From IMG/VR virus record IMGVR_UViG_3300047557_001693, positions 1 to 64,000 of that record: a DNA stretch of 64,000 nt. One strand, 5' to 3'. Positions 1 to 6,660 of this stretch are shown one piece after another. Made by a program: the position numbers and the translations under genes. Under the pieces are notes generated by a model, which did not search any database, was not told where the DNA came from, and was given only the letters and a program-made list of their open reading frames with translations. The first letter of the stretch is position 1. Every line of letters starts with the position of its first letter. This DNA comes from a virus.

Positions 1-880
1 TATATCTATAACTAATAGAACCATTTTTATATTTTATTATTTTAAAACCAGATGAGTTTAGATTTGTTGGTCTACCAAATTCATCATAAACTTCATATTC
101 TAACTTATCAGGATTATAAACACTAACAACACTATATTCAGTACTATAACCATTATAATCTGTTTCTACAAGTTTATAATATGATACACCTTCTAATGGT
201 TTATCATCTCTAAAACAATAATCTTTTAGATTATTAGAATATCTAGCAGCATCTATCTTATCAATAGGTTTAAAATTTGTAAAATTATCAGATCTATATA
301 TTGTAAAATAATGTGAATTACTTTCAGATGCTGTTGTCCATTTTAAATCTATATAGCCACTATAATAAAATCCTTCAAATTCAATAAGTTCAACAGCTAA
401 TGGTCCTATATCTAAATAATATGGACATATACTTGAAAAACCTTGACAGAATGGACCTGATGTAGTTGCATCTATTGTCCATGTGTAGGTGTGCCCTTCT
501 TGTAAAGAAAAGATAAACCCTTCTCCAACCAACTGACAGGTAGTATTGTCGTAAAGTAAAACACTGTTAAACACAGTAGAAACACAAGATAAAATACTAT
601 ATCCAGCATTGATGATATAAGTGCTAGACACACTAGGAGTAAAACTAAAGGAATAGGTAATATTACTGGCAGGAGGAGAAATGCTATAACAAAAGTTATT
701 GTTTTCAAGGTAATCATAAGAATTTGGTAATAAATTGGTTTTGTTTAATGATAAATTAGATGTGTCACAAGCAGAACTTAATCTGAGGTTATATACAATA
801 ATACTGTCTTCTATTCTTACAAACTCTTGTGCATTAAGCACAGAGCACATTAACATTAGAATAATAGTAACAGATTTCAT
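1..880 (-). CDS. Exported protein with T9SS-associated type A-like region, 3' end beyond window
   Basis: The frame opens with a clear signal peptide (MKSVTIILMLMCSVLNAQ) and stays open for 293 codons to the window edge, so the C-terminus is missing. The first half is a Cys- and Ser-rich beta-type region. After roughly residue 170 the sequence follows the pattern of the domain that usually precedes type IX secretion sorting signals in Bacteroidota: a PLAVELIEF-like start, LKWTTASESNSHYFTIYRS, a CFRD turn, then SYYKLVETDYNG and a VVSV strand. The last visible residues (YEVYDEFGR...IIKYKNG) resemble a type A sorting tail. It starts 12 bases after the polymerase stop, so it probably shares that transcript. 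The role is unknown; a surface or secreted protein acquired from a host is inferred. The signal peptide and domain style are visible, the secretion route is inference. Confidence 0.75.
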   Translation of the reverse strand, partial: MKSVTIILMLMCSVLNAQEFVRIEDSIIVYNLRLSSACDTSNLSLNKTNLLPNSYDYLENNNFCYSISPPASNITYSFSFTPSVSSTYIINAGYSILSCVSTVFNSVLLYDNTTCQLVGEGFIFSLQEGHTYTWTIDATTSGPFCQGFSSICPYYLDIGPLAVELIEFEGFYYSGYIDLKWTTASESNSHYFTIYRSDNFTNFKPIDKIDAARYSNNLKDYCFRDDKPLEGVSYYKLVETDYNGYSTEYSVVSVYNPDKLEYEVYDEFGRPTNLNSSGFKIIKYKNGSISYRY

Positions 881-892
881 GTAACAAAATTA

Positions 893-2776
893 CTAAAATA
901 AAGAAAGCTGTTTTCTATCTTTTATGTCTGTAATCCACTCATTTACCTTAGAAATATAATATTTATAATCTATATCATATTTGCTAAAATCATCATGTTT
1001 AACAGATTTATTAAAATAAGTTACTTTCCAATCTTTTAGTATTCTATTACCCTTTCTAACAGGAGCTTCCACATGTGACTGACTACCATCTTCTGAATGT
1101 TTCATTAATGTAGCACCCTTATTAGACACATAGTATCTGACAGTTTTAGATAGTTTCTTGGTTTTATAATCACCATCTTCTACCCAATGTAACTGATACC
1201 AATTACCACCTTTTTTATCAGATCTCTTAGATTTGACACCAGCACAAAAATCATATATGTTGTCATGATTAGTAATAAATTCTACAGGTTCAACATTATT
1301 CTTATGATATTCATAGAACGCTCTAGGTATAATGGCAAAAGATTTATTCTTGTGCAAAGGTATGTTTTCAAATTCACACCTACCTTTTGCTTTGTATTTT
1401 CCATTAGTATAAAATGCTAAATAGTTATTAACGTCAAATATAATCATCTTAGAATATTCTACATACTCTAGTTCTAGTTTAGTAATCTTCATCCACTTGT
1501 TACATATCTCATAATACTGATTAATATCATCTCTATGAATCTTCATAGTTAGACCATCTGTATTAATCTGAATTAGCTTACTATCATCAATCTCCATTAG
1601 CATTTCTGCTAACATAGTTAGTAATAACTGACCATTGATAGTTGTTGCCATAGTATATTGTGGATCATATAACCATGAATACACATCATTAGATTTACCA
1701 TATACACTATTGGCTGCTAACTTAAATCCATCAGCAAGAACCTTATTACCTTCTTTCTTTGCAACTAATCTTGGAACAACAATTTCTTGATTATATATAT
1801 CAACAAACTCTCTTCCTAAGTGTCTTGGATATAAACCATTGACAATTGCAATAGAAGGATATAGACTAGAAACATCTGCATCTATAATAACATACTCTGA
1901 ATTAGATTCTACTATGCTATTAGATATACTACCATGAATACCACCACTACCATAATCAAATTGAAAACCTTTATAATTAACACTAAATTCAGAACCTGAT
2001 TTAGTATCTTTTATTTCTAGATTCTTAAAATGATTAAGTACTAGGTTAAATATATCAGAGTTAAACTTGATATATGGGAATATAATATCACCTATCTTGA
2101 TAGATTTGCGATAAGTTCTCATAGACCTAACATCTTTTATATTCTTACCTGTCTTCTGACAATATAACTTCAGAGTAAGTTCTGAACCTATCTTACTGTC
2201 AGATGCATTAATTAGATTAATACCATACATTTTAGTTAATTGCTTTCTAAGTTCTATCATATCAATAGTTCTCTTGTACAATTCTTTAGTAGCAATAACA
2301 TCATTTAGATTATAACTAAGAATCATTTGTAACCAATTCTCACCTTCACCATCAGATGGCATATCTTCTATATTCTCCAAATCCATAGAAAACTCACACC
2401 ATTTTAGACCTGTTCTTTTATTCTTATTGTCAAAATGGTGTATTCTGTATAAATCTAAATGCTTATGTCTTAATCTCCACTCAGGAACATCTAACTGTCT
2501 ATCATTATCTGATGTTATAATTTGAGCATATCTCCTTATATCACCAGGTGTACAATCAGGATTCCTGTACATATATTCTAAAATCTGAGCATCAAAGTTT
2601 ATAGAGTTAAAACCTATAAGACCTGCTACTTCATTATCTAGAAATTCAAACATCAACTCTCTGTCATCTAGCTCATTATCTATGACAAAGACTCTGGTTT
2701 CATCAGAATCTTTATCTAGATAAGTTGCTGTAAATACATCAAGAGTTTCTAGGTCAAATACCCATACTTTTTTCAT
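893..2776 (-). CDS. Family B DNA polymerase
   Basis: Replicative DNA polymerase with a 3'-5' proofreading exonuclease. Exonuclease motifs are DLE at residues 8-10, GFNSINFD at 55-62 and YNLND at 155-159. The polymerase part shows YGSGGIHG at about 275-282 (the YxGG type), motif A DADVSSLYPS at 299-308, motif B FKLAANSVYG at 351-360 and motif C NTDG at 405-408, where Asn replaces the usual first Asp of DTD, as in some phage enzymes. At 627 residues it is compact, close in size to protein-primed enzymes, but I cannot confirm terminal-protein-specific inserts. It overlaps the upstream Cys-rich gene by four bases, so the two are probably translationally coupled. Crass-like phages carry either family A or family B polymerases; this is clearly the B type. 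Confidence 0.95.
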   Translation of the reverse strand: MKKVWVFDLETLDVFTATYLDKDSDETRVFVIDNELDDRELMFEFLDNEVAGLIGFNSINFDAQILEYMYRNPDCTPGDIRRYAQIITSDNDRQLDVPEWRLRHKHLDLYRIHHFDNKNKRTGLKWCEFSMDLENIEDMPSDGEGENWLQMILSYNLNDVIATKELYKRTIDMIELRKQLTKMYGINLINASDSKIGSELTLKLYCQKTGKNIKDVRSMRTYRKSIKIGDIIFPYIKFNSDIFNLVLNHFKNLEIKDTKSGSEFSVNYKGFQFDYGSGGIHGSISNSIVESNSEYVIIDADVSSLYPSIAIVNGLYPRHLGREFVDIYNQEIVVPRLVAKKEGNKVLADGFKLAANSVYGKSNDVYSWLYDPQYTMATTINGQLLLTMLAEMLMEIDDSKLIQINTDGLTMKIHRDDINQYYEICNKWMKITKLELEYVEYSKMIIFDVNNYLAFYTNGKYKAKGRCEFENIPLHKNKSFAIIPRAFYEYHKNNVEPVEFITNHDNIYDFCAGVKSKRSDKKGGNWYQLHWVEDGDYKTKKLSKTVRYYVSNKGATLMKHSEDGSQSHVEAPVRKGNRILKDWKVTYFNKSVKHDDFSKYDIDYKYYISKVNEWITDIKDRKQLSLF

Positions 2777-3045
2777 GATATTGTAATATTATTATCAGAT
2801 TTAAACTGGTTCCAATCTTCAGCATTCATCATATCAGGAAATCTTTTACCCTTATTACATGATTTTTTAACATATAATTTACCAGGTACAGAACATCCAC
2901 AATATGTACATTTACCTTTAACCATACAATCATTCTTACAGATTTCAGATCTGTATAATACTTGTTCTTTTTCATGTATAGGTAATAGATTTAACTTATC
3001 ACCTAACATTTTAAGATTACCTTCTATGAATTGAAGTACTTTCAT
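2773..3045 (-). CDS. Small Cys-rich protein, possible zinc-binding
   Basis: A 90-residue protein whose centre holds an ordered set of cysteines (C-x3-C, then C-x2-C-x-C and one more C before a KGKRFPDMM segment). This looks like a small zinc-ribbon or treble-clef fold. Its start overlaps the end of the diphosphohydrolase-like gene by 29 bases and its end overlaps the polymerase start by four bases, so it belongs to the same replication operon. Similar small Cys-rich proteins are frequent near replication genes of Bacteroidota phages, but I know no proven function. A nucleic-acid or polymerase accessory role is only a guess from position. Confidence 0.75.
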   Translation of the reverse strand: MKVLQFIEGNLKMLGDKLNLLPIHEKEQVLYRSEICKNDCMVKGKCTYCGCSVPGKLYVKKSCNKGKRFPDMMNAEDWNQFKSDNNITIS

Positions 3046-3442
3046 AAGCCTTGTTTCTATTATCAGTAATTGTTTTGTTTAATATACCATCTAATGCCAT
3101 TAATGCATTAGCTGCCACACAAGCTAAATGATGTACACCAGATTCATCCATATTTTCACCTGATAAATACTGATTAGTATGTCTATGTAATGCATCTATA
3201 TATCTTAATACATCACCTTGTTTAGAATAATTAAAATCACCATACTTATCAGCACCATGTGTAAATACTTTAGCAACTTCTTTAATTGCTAATTGTGGAA
3301 TCATAGTAAACTTCTCTTTACCTTGATCATCTTTTACAAATTTAGAATTTGCAAATTCTTCTCTCATTGCATTTATATCTTTCATATTTAGTTTACACCA
3401 ATCATTATAGATATTCTTCATATCATCTTTTAAATCAATCAT
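3017..3442 (-). CDS. dATP/dGTP diphosphohydrolase-like protein (DUF5664, MazZ-type)
   Basis: The 141-residue protein contains the pattern I associate with the phage dATP/dGTP diphosphohydrolase N-terminal family (DUF5664): P-x-LAIKEVAKVFTHGADKYGDFNYS, then RYIDALHRHTNQYLSGE, then DESGVHHLACVAANALMALD. The conserved E/H/D residues of these helices bind metal and nucleotide in the related MazG-like fold. The expected reaction is hydrolysis of purine dNTPs to dNMP and pyrophosphate, which shapes the nucleotide pool during phage replication. It lies two genes upstream of the DNA polymerase. No purZ-like gene is visible in this window, so a 2-aminoadenine genome cannot be inferred. The start was chosen at the ATG that overlaps the preceding stop by eight bases. 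Confidence 0.75.
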   Translation of the reverse strand: MIDLKDDMKNIYNDWCKLNMKDINAMREEFANSKFVKDDQGKEKFTMIPQLAIKEVAKVFTHGADKYGDFNYSKQGDVLRYIDALHRHTNQYLSGENMDESGVHHLACVAANALMALDGILNKTITDNRNKAYESTSIHRR

Positions 3443-3677
3443 TTAAGTTTAAATTATATTGTTGAAGTATTTCTCTAAGTTCTTCTCTAATCTTATCAGC
3501 TACATTTATTTCTGCATCAGTAGCTTGTTGATTCTTATTAAGAATACTAACATTATGTTTAACTGTGCTACGTAAAATTTGGTCTAAATCATACATAGCT
3601 AGTTTCCATTTCCAACCATTTAATGCTGTTTCAGCTTCTTTGGTTTCATCATCTCCAAATTCAAGTATTATGTTCAT
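3435..3677 (-). CDS. Hypothetical small acidic/helical protein
   Basis: An 80-residue protein starting MNIILEFGDDETKEAETALNG. I chose this ATG rather than upstream non-ATG codons because it leaves the usual short overlap (17 bases) with the gene before it. The sequence is predicted helical, with charged segments and a REELREILQQYNLNL tail. It overlaps the diphosphohydrolase-like start by eight bases, so the genes form one tightly packed operon. I do not recognise the family and suggest no function. Confidence 0.65.
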   Translation of the reverse strand: MNIILEFGDDETKEAETALNGWKWKLAMYDLDQILRSTVKHNVSILNKNQQATDAEINVADKIREELREILQQYNLNLND

Positions 3678-3852
3678 AATATTCTGTTTTATCAGGACTA
3701 CTATCATACTTAGTTAATATCCAAGCACATTCAACATCAGTTTCTTTACCTTCTAATCCAGCATTAACTATATCAGCTTTCTTAAAACCTTGTTCAAATG
3801 CTAAACACATTAACATATGTACTTCATCTCTTGTATATTGTTTACTTTCCAT
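3661..3852 (-). CDS. Small hypothetical protein, member of local paralogue group
   Basis: A 63-residue protein beginning MESKQYTRDEVHMLMCLAFEQG. Its first residues (MESKQ) and its ending (K-x-EYYEHN) resemble the two upstream genes, suggesting it diverged from the same ancestor. The ATG was chosen over an upstream non-ATG start because MESKQ is shared with the neighbouring gene. Short acidic proteins of this type, ending near a Tyr-Tyr pair, are common in Bacteroidota phages, where they have no known function. It overlaps both neighbours by 11 to 17 bases. Confidence 0.65.
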   Translation of the reverse strand: MESKQYTRDEVHMLMCLAFEQGFKKADIVNAGLEGKETDVECAWILTKYDSSPDKTEYYEHNT

Positions 3853-4054
3853 ATGTTTCGTTATAGTATTGCTCTGCACTCATTGAAGAAAATGAATCTT
3901 TACCAACATCCCAAGCATCTATTATCTGTTCCTTCTCCATTGCTTTAGCTTGTTCTATAACTTGCATCCATTCATTTGCTGACAATGCTTTTTGATTTTG
4001 GTCACTTTTAATCTGTTCTATTAACCAATTTACTGCAGTTTGTTTACTTTCCAT
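3842..4054 (-). CDS. Small hypothetical protein with MEKEQI / AEQYYNETYGK signature
   Basis: A 70-residue protein with an N-terminal TAVNWLIEQI helix, a central EQAKAMEKEQIIDAW segment and the ending SAEQYYNETYGK. These three segments match, in order, those of the next gene upstream (TAVQYL, MEKKQIMQA, AEQYYKDKYGK), so the two are tandem paralogues. I recall the MEKEQIIDA...AEQYYNET pattern as very common in small genes of phages and prophages of Bacteroidota, with no assigned function. Presence of the pair helps place the host group. It overlaps its neighbours by 11 bases on each side. Confidence 0.75.
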   Translation of the reverse strand: MESKQTAVNWLIEQIKSDQNQKALSANEWMQVIEQAKAMEKEQIIDAWDVGKDSFSSMSAEQYYNETYGK

Positions 4055-4253
4055 ATTTATCTTTATAATATTGTTCAGCTCTACCCATATTAGGGTCAAA
4101 ATTAGTACCCATAGAATCATATACAGCTTGCATTATCTGCTTTTTCTCCATATTTTCAGATTCTACAAAAAATTGACCTGTTAGTAGTTTTTGTTCATGT
4201 GTGAGATATGGAAATATCATTCTTTTTAAATATTGTACTGCTGTTTCTGTCAT
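4044..4253 (-). CDS. Small hypothetical protein, tandem paralogue of the AEQYY family
   Basis: A 69-residue protein starting MTETAVQYLKRMIFPYL and ending RAEQYYKDKYGK. It is the first gene of the replication operon that runs leftwards to the polymerase. The upstream 155 bases to the terminator at 4411 contain no other convincing gene and must hold its promoter, though I see no good TAnnTTTG box there. The family is common in Bacteroidota phages and has no known function. The ATG was chosen because its downstream sequence matches the paralogue next door. Confidence 0.75.
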   Translation of the reverse strand: MTETAVQYLKRMIFPYLTHEQKLLTGQFFVESENMEKKQIMQAVYDSMGTNFDPNMGRAEQYYKDKYGK

Positions 4254-4410
4254 ATTATTAATTTTAATATTGTTAAAAATATATGTATAAAATAAATGCT
4301 TCAACTCTTTGGTGACGAATTGGGCCTCAAAAACAAGTTTTGATATTTAATAGGCTTCTCTATGTTTTTAGACGTACTATCATTTTATACATAATATTGT
4401 TAATAAAAAT

Positions 4411-4435
4411 AAGTGGTAGCATTACACTACTACTT
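4411..4435 (-). terminator. Rho-independent terminator after the tRNA pair
   Basis: Read on the minus strand this is AAGTAGTAG, a seven-base loop, then CTACCACTT followed by ATTTTTATT. The nine-base stem has one mismatch. It sits directly downstream of the tRNA-Arg gene and upstream of the small-gene/polymerase operon, where a stop is expected. Confidence 0.65.
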
Positions 4436-4468
4436 ATCACAAACACACAAACTATACCCCTATAGTTG

Positions 4469-4542
4469 TGATTCTGATAGGATTCGAACCTATGGCCCAC
4501 AGCTTAGAAGGCTGTTGCTCTATCCAACTGAGCTACAGAACC
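4469..4542 (-). tRNA. tRNA-Arg (anticodon UCU)
   Basis: A 74-nucleotide cloverleaf is complete. The acceptor GGTTCTG pairs with CAGAATC (one G-U), the D-arm carries AGCTCAGTTGGATAGAGC, the anticodon stem is CAGCC with loop CTTCTAA (anticodon TCT), and the T-arm contains GGTTCGAATCC. The discriminator is A and the 3' CCA is not encoded, so host enzymes must add it. The UCU anticodon reads AGA, the main arginine codon in this AT-rich genome (most Arg residues in the long plus-strand genes use AGA). This fits the usual idea that phage tRNAs match the phage's own codon use. Confidence 0.95.
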
Positions 4543-4609
4543 AAATGCTTGTCTTTCCAAGCTGTCAGCAAACTTCTTTATCTATTAAGGCAAGCTTTGC
4601 ATTTCCTTA

Positions 4610-4711
4610 TAGTCAGGACAGGATTCAAACCTGTATGGAGTCCTTCTTTCGGGATTTTTGATATGTCTTCCCTCCTTACATTTTTAGCGTCTACCATTCC
4701 GCCACCTGACT
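4610..4711 (-). tRNA. tRNA-Leu-like gene with abnormal centre
   Basis: The outer parts are a textbook type II tRNA. The acceptor AGTCAGG pairs perfectly with CCTGACT, the leucine-type segment TGGCGGAATGGTAGACGC follows, and the T-arm is ACAGG-TTTGAAT-CCTGT, with discriminator A and no encoded CCA. The total length is 102 nucleotides against about 85 for a normal tRNA-Leu. The 51 nucleotides between the D-arm and T-arm do not fold into a five-pair anticodon stem with a seven-base loop plus variable arm; the best helices I find are ATGT/ACAT and GGGA/TCCC. Possible readings are a degenerate tRNA, one with a short insertion, or one with an unusual fold. The anticodon cannot be named. Confidence 0.55.
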
Positions 4712-4714
4712 ATA

Positions 4715-4747
4715 AAAACTAGCCCCAAAGATAATGAGGCTAGTTTT
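4715..4747 (-). terminator. Strong hairpin terminator after the 161-residue gene
   Basis: AAAACTAGCC and GGCTAGTTTT form a perfect ten-base stem around a 13-base loop. On the minus strand the stem is followed by a T-run (TTTTTATAG). It lies 24 bases after the stop of the 161-residue gene and only a few bases before the tRNA-like element, so the tRNAs depend on read-through or on an unseen promoter. Confidence 0.8.
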
Positions 4748-4771
4748 ATAAAACAACAACTTTGTTAATTA

Positions 4772-5257
4772 TTATCCTGCAATTTGTGCTTGCAATGCAG
4801 CTAAATGGCTTGCTACTGAAGATTCAGAGACATTACCATCTACAACATTGTGACCTTTTGATGAGAAAGCTGACTTCACAGAGCTTTCAAATGCAGGTGA
4901 ATCAGTATCACCAAATACTACAGTAGTATAGGTGTTTACTGTTCTTACACCACCATCAGCAGTAGGAATATCATATCCCTCAACTTCACGGGTTTCAATA
5001 GAACCTGCGAACCACCCACCATTGGCAGGATTGCTTTGGTTGAAAATTGGATCATTGTAGCCAACATCCATCTTACCAAGATAGTTGTTTTCATAGCAAT
5101 TGATCTTAGTAGTACGTGCTTGAGAAGCTGGTACTACCATTTTTCCAAATGGTGTGTCGATAAAACGAACTTCACCAAAAGTGATTGTTTTGTAATTACG
5201 TTGATTTTTGTCTTGTTTAAGCTCTGACTGAGCTACTTTTACTACGATGTTTGACAT
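4772..5257 (-). CDS. Hypothetical abundant early protein (possible single-strand-binding type)
   Basis: A 161-residue protein starting MSNIVVKVAQSELKQDKNQRNYK and ending with an Ala/Ser-rich helix (SHLAALQAQIAG). The middle is Gly- and Thr-rich with alternating hydrophobic residues, consistent with a beta-barrel or OB-like fold, but the acidic tail of typical SSB proteins is absent. Its codons are noticeably richer in C- and G-ending forms than its neighbours, a pattern otherwise clearest in the major capsid protein, which suggests high expression. A strong terminator follows it. Crass-like phages usually encode an SSB near the polymerase, so that is my first guess, but I do not recognise the family. 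Confidence 0.7.
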   Translation of the reverse strand: MSNIVVKVAQSELKQDKNQRNYKTITFGEVRFIDTPFGKMVVPASQARTTKINCYENNYLGKMDVGYNDPIFNQSNPANGGWFAGSIETREVEGYDIPTADGGVRTVNTYTTVVFGDTDSPAFESSVKSAFSSKGHNVVDGNVSESSVASHLAALQAQIAG

Positions 5258-5269
5258 GATTTCTAAATT

Positions 5270-5518
5270 TTAATTTTTGTTAAATTGTTTTAAATTGTTT
5301 TTGTTGTTGTACTTAGATTGTTGTTGTTGTTTTATTTCTTTAATTGCCAATCTGATATTGTTAATATCATTTTGACACTTGTTAAACATGATGATATCAC
5401 CTTTATTGATGAAGAAATCTGACCACATAAAGTTCATCTGCAAGTTTTTATGCAGTATGTCCATCTGTGTCATATCTTCTTCATTCCATCTAATAGGCAT
5501 TACGAAGTTATTATTCAT
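5270..5518 (-). CDS. Hypothetical protein with Gln/Asn/Lys-rich tail
   Basis: An 82-residue protein beginning MNNNFVMPIRWNEEDMTQMD and ending in a low-complexity stretch of Gln, Asn and Lys. The centre is predicted helical. It lies 12 bases upstream of the 161-residue gene and overlaps the gene before it by four bases, so it belongs to the same operon. No family is recognised. Confidence 0.6.
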   Translation of the reverse strand: MNNNFVMPIRWNEEDMTQMDILHKNLQMNFMWSDFFINKGDIIMFNKCQNDINNIRLAIKEIKQQQQSKYNNKNNLKQFNKN

Positions 5519-5697
5519 TTGTCTTTATTAATTTGATTGAAGATGTGTCTTGCTTGTGAGTTGTAATCTAGCACATCATTATAGCCTACAACTTTAGTTA
5601 ATTTTGGTTTTGTAGAGATAAAAGTGCTCTCTGGCTTGTTAGGTTTAACCAGAGAGCTTACTTTTAATCTCATATATTCCCATAGTGATAAATCCAT
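5515..5697 (-). CDS. Small hypothetical basic protein
   Basis: A 60-residue Lys/Ser-rich protein starting MDLSLWEYMRLKVSSLVKPN. Its end overlaps the next gene start by four bases, an ATGA-type coupling seen between many genes here. I recognise no domain. Confidence 0.6.
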   Translation of the reverse strand: MDLSLWEYMRLKVSSLVKPNKPESTFISTKPKLTKVVGYNDVLDYNSQARHIFNQINKDK

Positions 5698-5771
5698 ATA
5701 GATACCATCATTAGAATGTAAAACAATAGGATATAATGCTCAGGGTCTATTCTCTTCATAGCTGTTTTCAT
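5670..5771 (-). CDS. Possible 33-residue membrane peptide
   Basis: A short frame starts in an ATGA overlap with the stop of the Myb-like gene and reads MKTAMKRIDPEHY, then the hydrophobic run ILLFYILMMVSIWI, ending HYGNI. The coupled start and the single membrane-segment-like stretch argue for a real gene. Its 28-base overlap with the next gene and its length argue for caution. It would be an inner-membrane micropeptide of unknown role. Confidence 0.4.
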   Translation of the reverse strand: MKTAMKRIDPEHYILLFYILMMVSIWIYHYGNI

Positions 5772-6034
5772 ATTTCAACTATAAAAAGTTTACCTTTCTT
5801 AGACAACTTATACTTACCACTCTTAATAAGTGATTTAAATTCTTTTTGCAAAGATTTCTTATCAATCTTATTTTTGTGATAATAATAGTGCTGTCTAACT
5901 GCACTTAAACTCCTATTTAACTTCATTGATGCTAATTGTAAAGCATATTCTAAGATATACTGCTTATTAGCTTCAATTGTGTTAAACAAGATACTTTCTT
6001 CTTTTTCTGACCAATGGTTTCTGTTAGTTGTCAT
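5768..6034 (-). CDS. Myb/SANT-like DNA-binding protein
   Basis: An 88-residue protein beginning MTTNRNHWSEKEESIL. The N-terminal half has the spacing of a Myb/SANT-type helix-turn-helix: an early Trp followed by E-x-x-x-L, a middle helix, then NRSLSAVRQHYYYHKNK as a likely recognition helix. The C-terminal part (KSGKYKLSKKGKLFIVEI) is a basic beta hairpin. It is probably a small transcription regulator or DNA-binding accessory protein. I chose the internal ATG because the longer reading starts at a non-ATG codon and overlaps deeply with the gene upstream. The target is unknown. Confidence 0.65.
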   Translation of the reverse strand: MTTNRNHWSEKEESILFNTIEANKQYILEYALQLASMKLNRSLSAVRQHYYYHKNKIDKKSLQKEFKSLIKSGKYKLSKKGKLFIVEI

Positions 6035-6263
6035 GAAAATTAAAATTAAATGGTTCAACAATACGAGCAGTATATTCTGGCTGCTCATCCAGTTCACCTT
6101 GATTTGGAATAAGTTCTACTTCAACTATTCTACTTTCAAGTTTATCAACAACTATTACATTGTTAAATTGTGACAATGGATACCATTTCTGTTGAGTTGG
6201 TGCTGATGGTAAGTATACCATTACTTTACCATCAGGCAATTGGTGTATTTCTCCTAAATACAT
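6024..6263 (-). CDS. Hypothetical 79-residue beta-rich protein
   Basis: The protein starts MYLGEIHQLPDGKVMVYLP and consists mainly of short predicted strands with acidic turns, ending in EPFNFNFHDN. Its end overlaps the Myb-like gene start by 11 bases. It follows the lipoprotein gene after only five bases. No family is recognised and no function is proposed. Confidence 0.6.
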   Translation of the reverse strand: MYLGEIHQLPDGKVMVYLPSAPTQQKWYPLSQFNNVIVVDKLESRIVEVELIPNQGELDEQPEYTARIVEPFNFNFHDN

Positions 6264-6268
6264 GTGTA

Positions 6269-6406
6269 TTAATTTTTAGTCCAGCTCTTTTTGAAATCAG
6301 GGTGAGCCGATAATCCCTTGCAGCGATATTTGTTCTTTTTTGATGCACAGCTAGTCATTGCAGCTACTATGCACATTAGAATTAACAGTTGTACTGTTTT
6401 TTTCAT
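6269..6406 (-). CDS. 45-residue lipoprotein
   Basis: The frame reads MKKTVQLLILMCIVAAMTSC, then ASKKNKYRCKGLSAHPDFKK and SWTKN. The first 20 residues are a type II signal peptide with lipobox MTSC, so the mature form would be a 26-residue, strongly basic lipid-anchored peptide with one further Cys. It sits in an otherwise empty gap between two small genes, one base from the upstream stop and five bases from the downstream start. In Bacteroidota such lipoproteins usually reach the outer membrane. A role in lysis, as a small outer-membrane spanin-like partner, or in superinfection exclusion is possible but unproven. Confidence 0.7.
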   Translation of the reverse strand: MKKTVQLLILMCIVAAMTSCASKKNKYRCKGLSAHPDFKKSWTKN

Positions 6407-6407
6407 G

Positions 6408-6590
6408 TTATTTAGTTTTAGTGGTTAAATTTTCATCATATTGAAATACACCTGTTTTGTAGAAATTTTGTATTTCTTCTTTATAGGCATATTCAATCAC
6501 TTTATCATTTATAATGAGATGATATGTTTCTCTACCATCTACATTACCTGCAGGTATTAGCAGAATTACTGAAGTTATTAAATTGTACAT
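6408..6590 (-). CDS. Small hypothetical protein with hydrophobic N-terminus
   Basis: A 60-residue protein starting MYNLITSVILLIPAGNVDGR. The first 15 residues are hydrophobic and could be a weak signal or membrane segment; the rest is soluble with a KEEIQNFYKTG helix. The neighbouring lipoprotein starts just after its stop, suggesting co-transcription. No family is recognised. Confidence 0.5.
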   Translation of the reverse strand: MYNLITSVILLIPAGNVDGRETYHLIINDKVIEYAYKEEIQNFYKTGVFQYDENLTTKTK

Positions 6591-6660
6591 TGTTAGTTAA
6601 ATTAAACAGAGTATGCTTGGAAACTTAATCCACTACACCATATGCCTCTCTGTTGGTTAG

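Noticed and set aside
472-717. 81-codon hydrophobic minus-strand frame
   Set aside because: It lies entirely inside, and in a different frame from, the exported protein that spans positions 1-880, which has a signal peptide and recognisable domains. The hydrophobic look is an effect of the other frame.
4413-4722. Plus-strand frames of 82 and 84 codons
   Set aside because: They run across the two tRNA genes and terminators on the other strand and have no gene-like neighbours.
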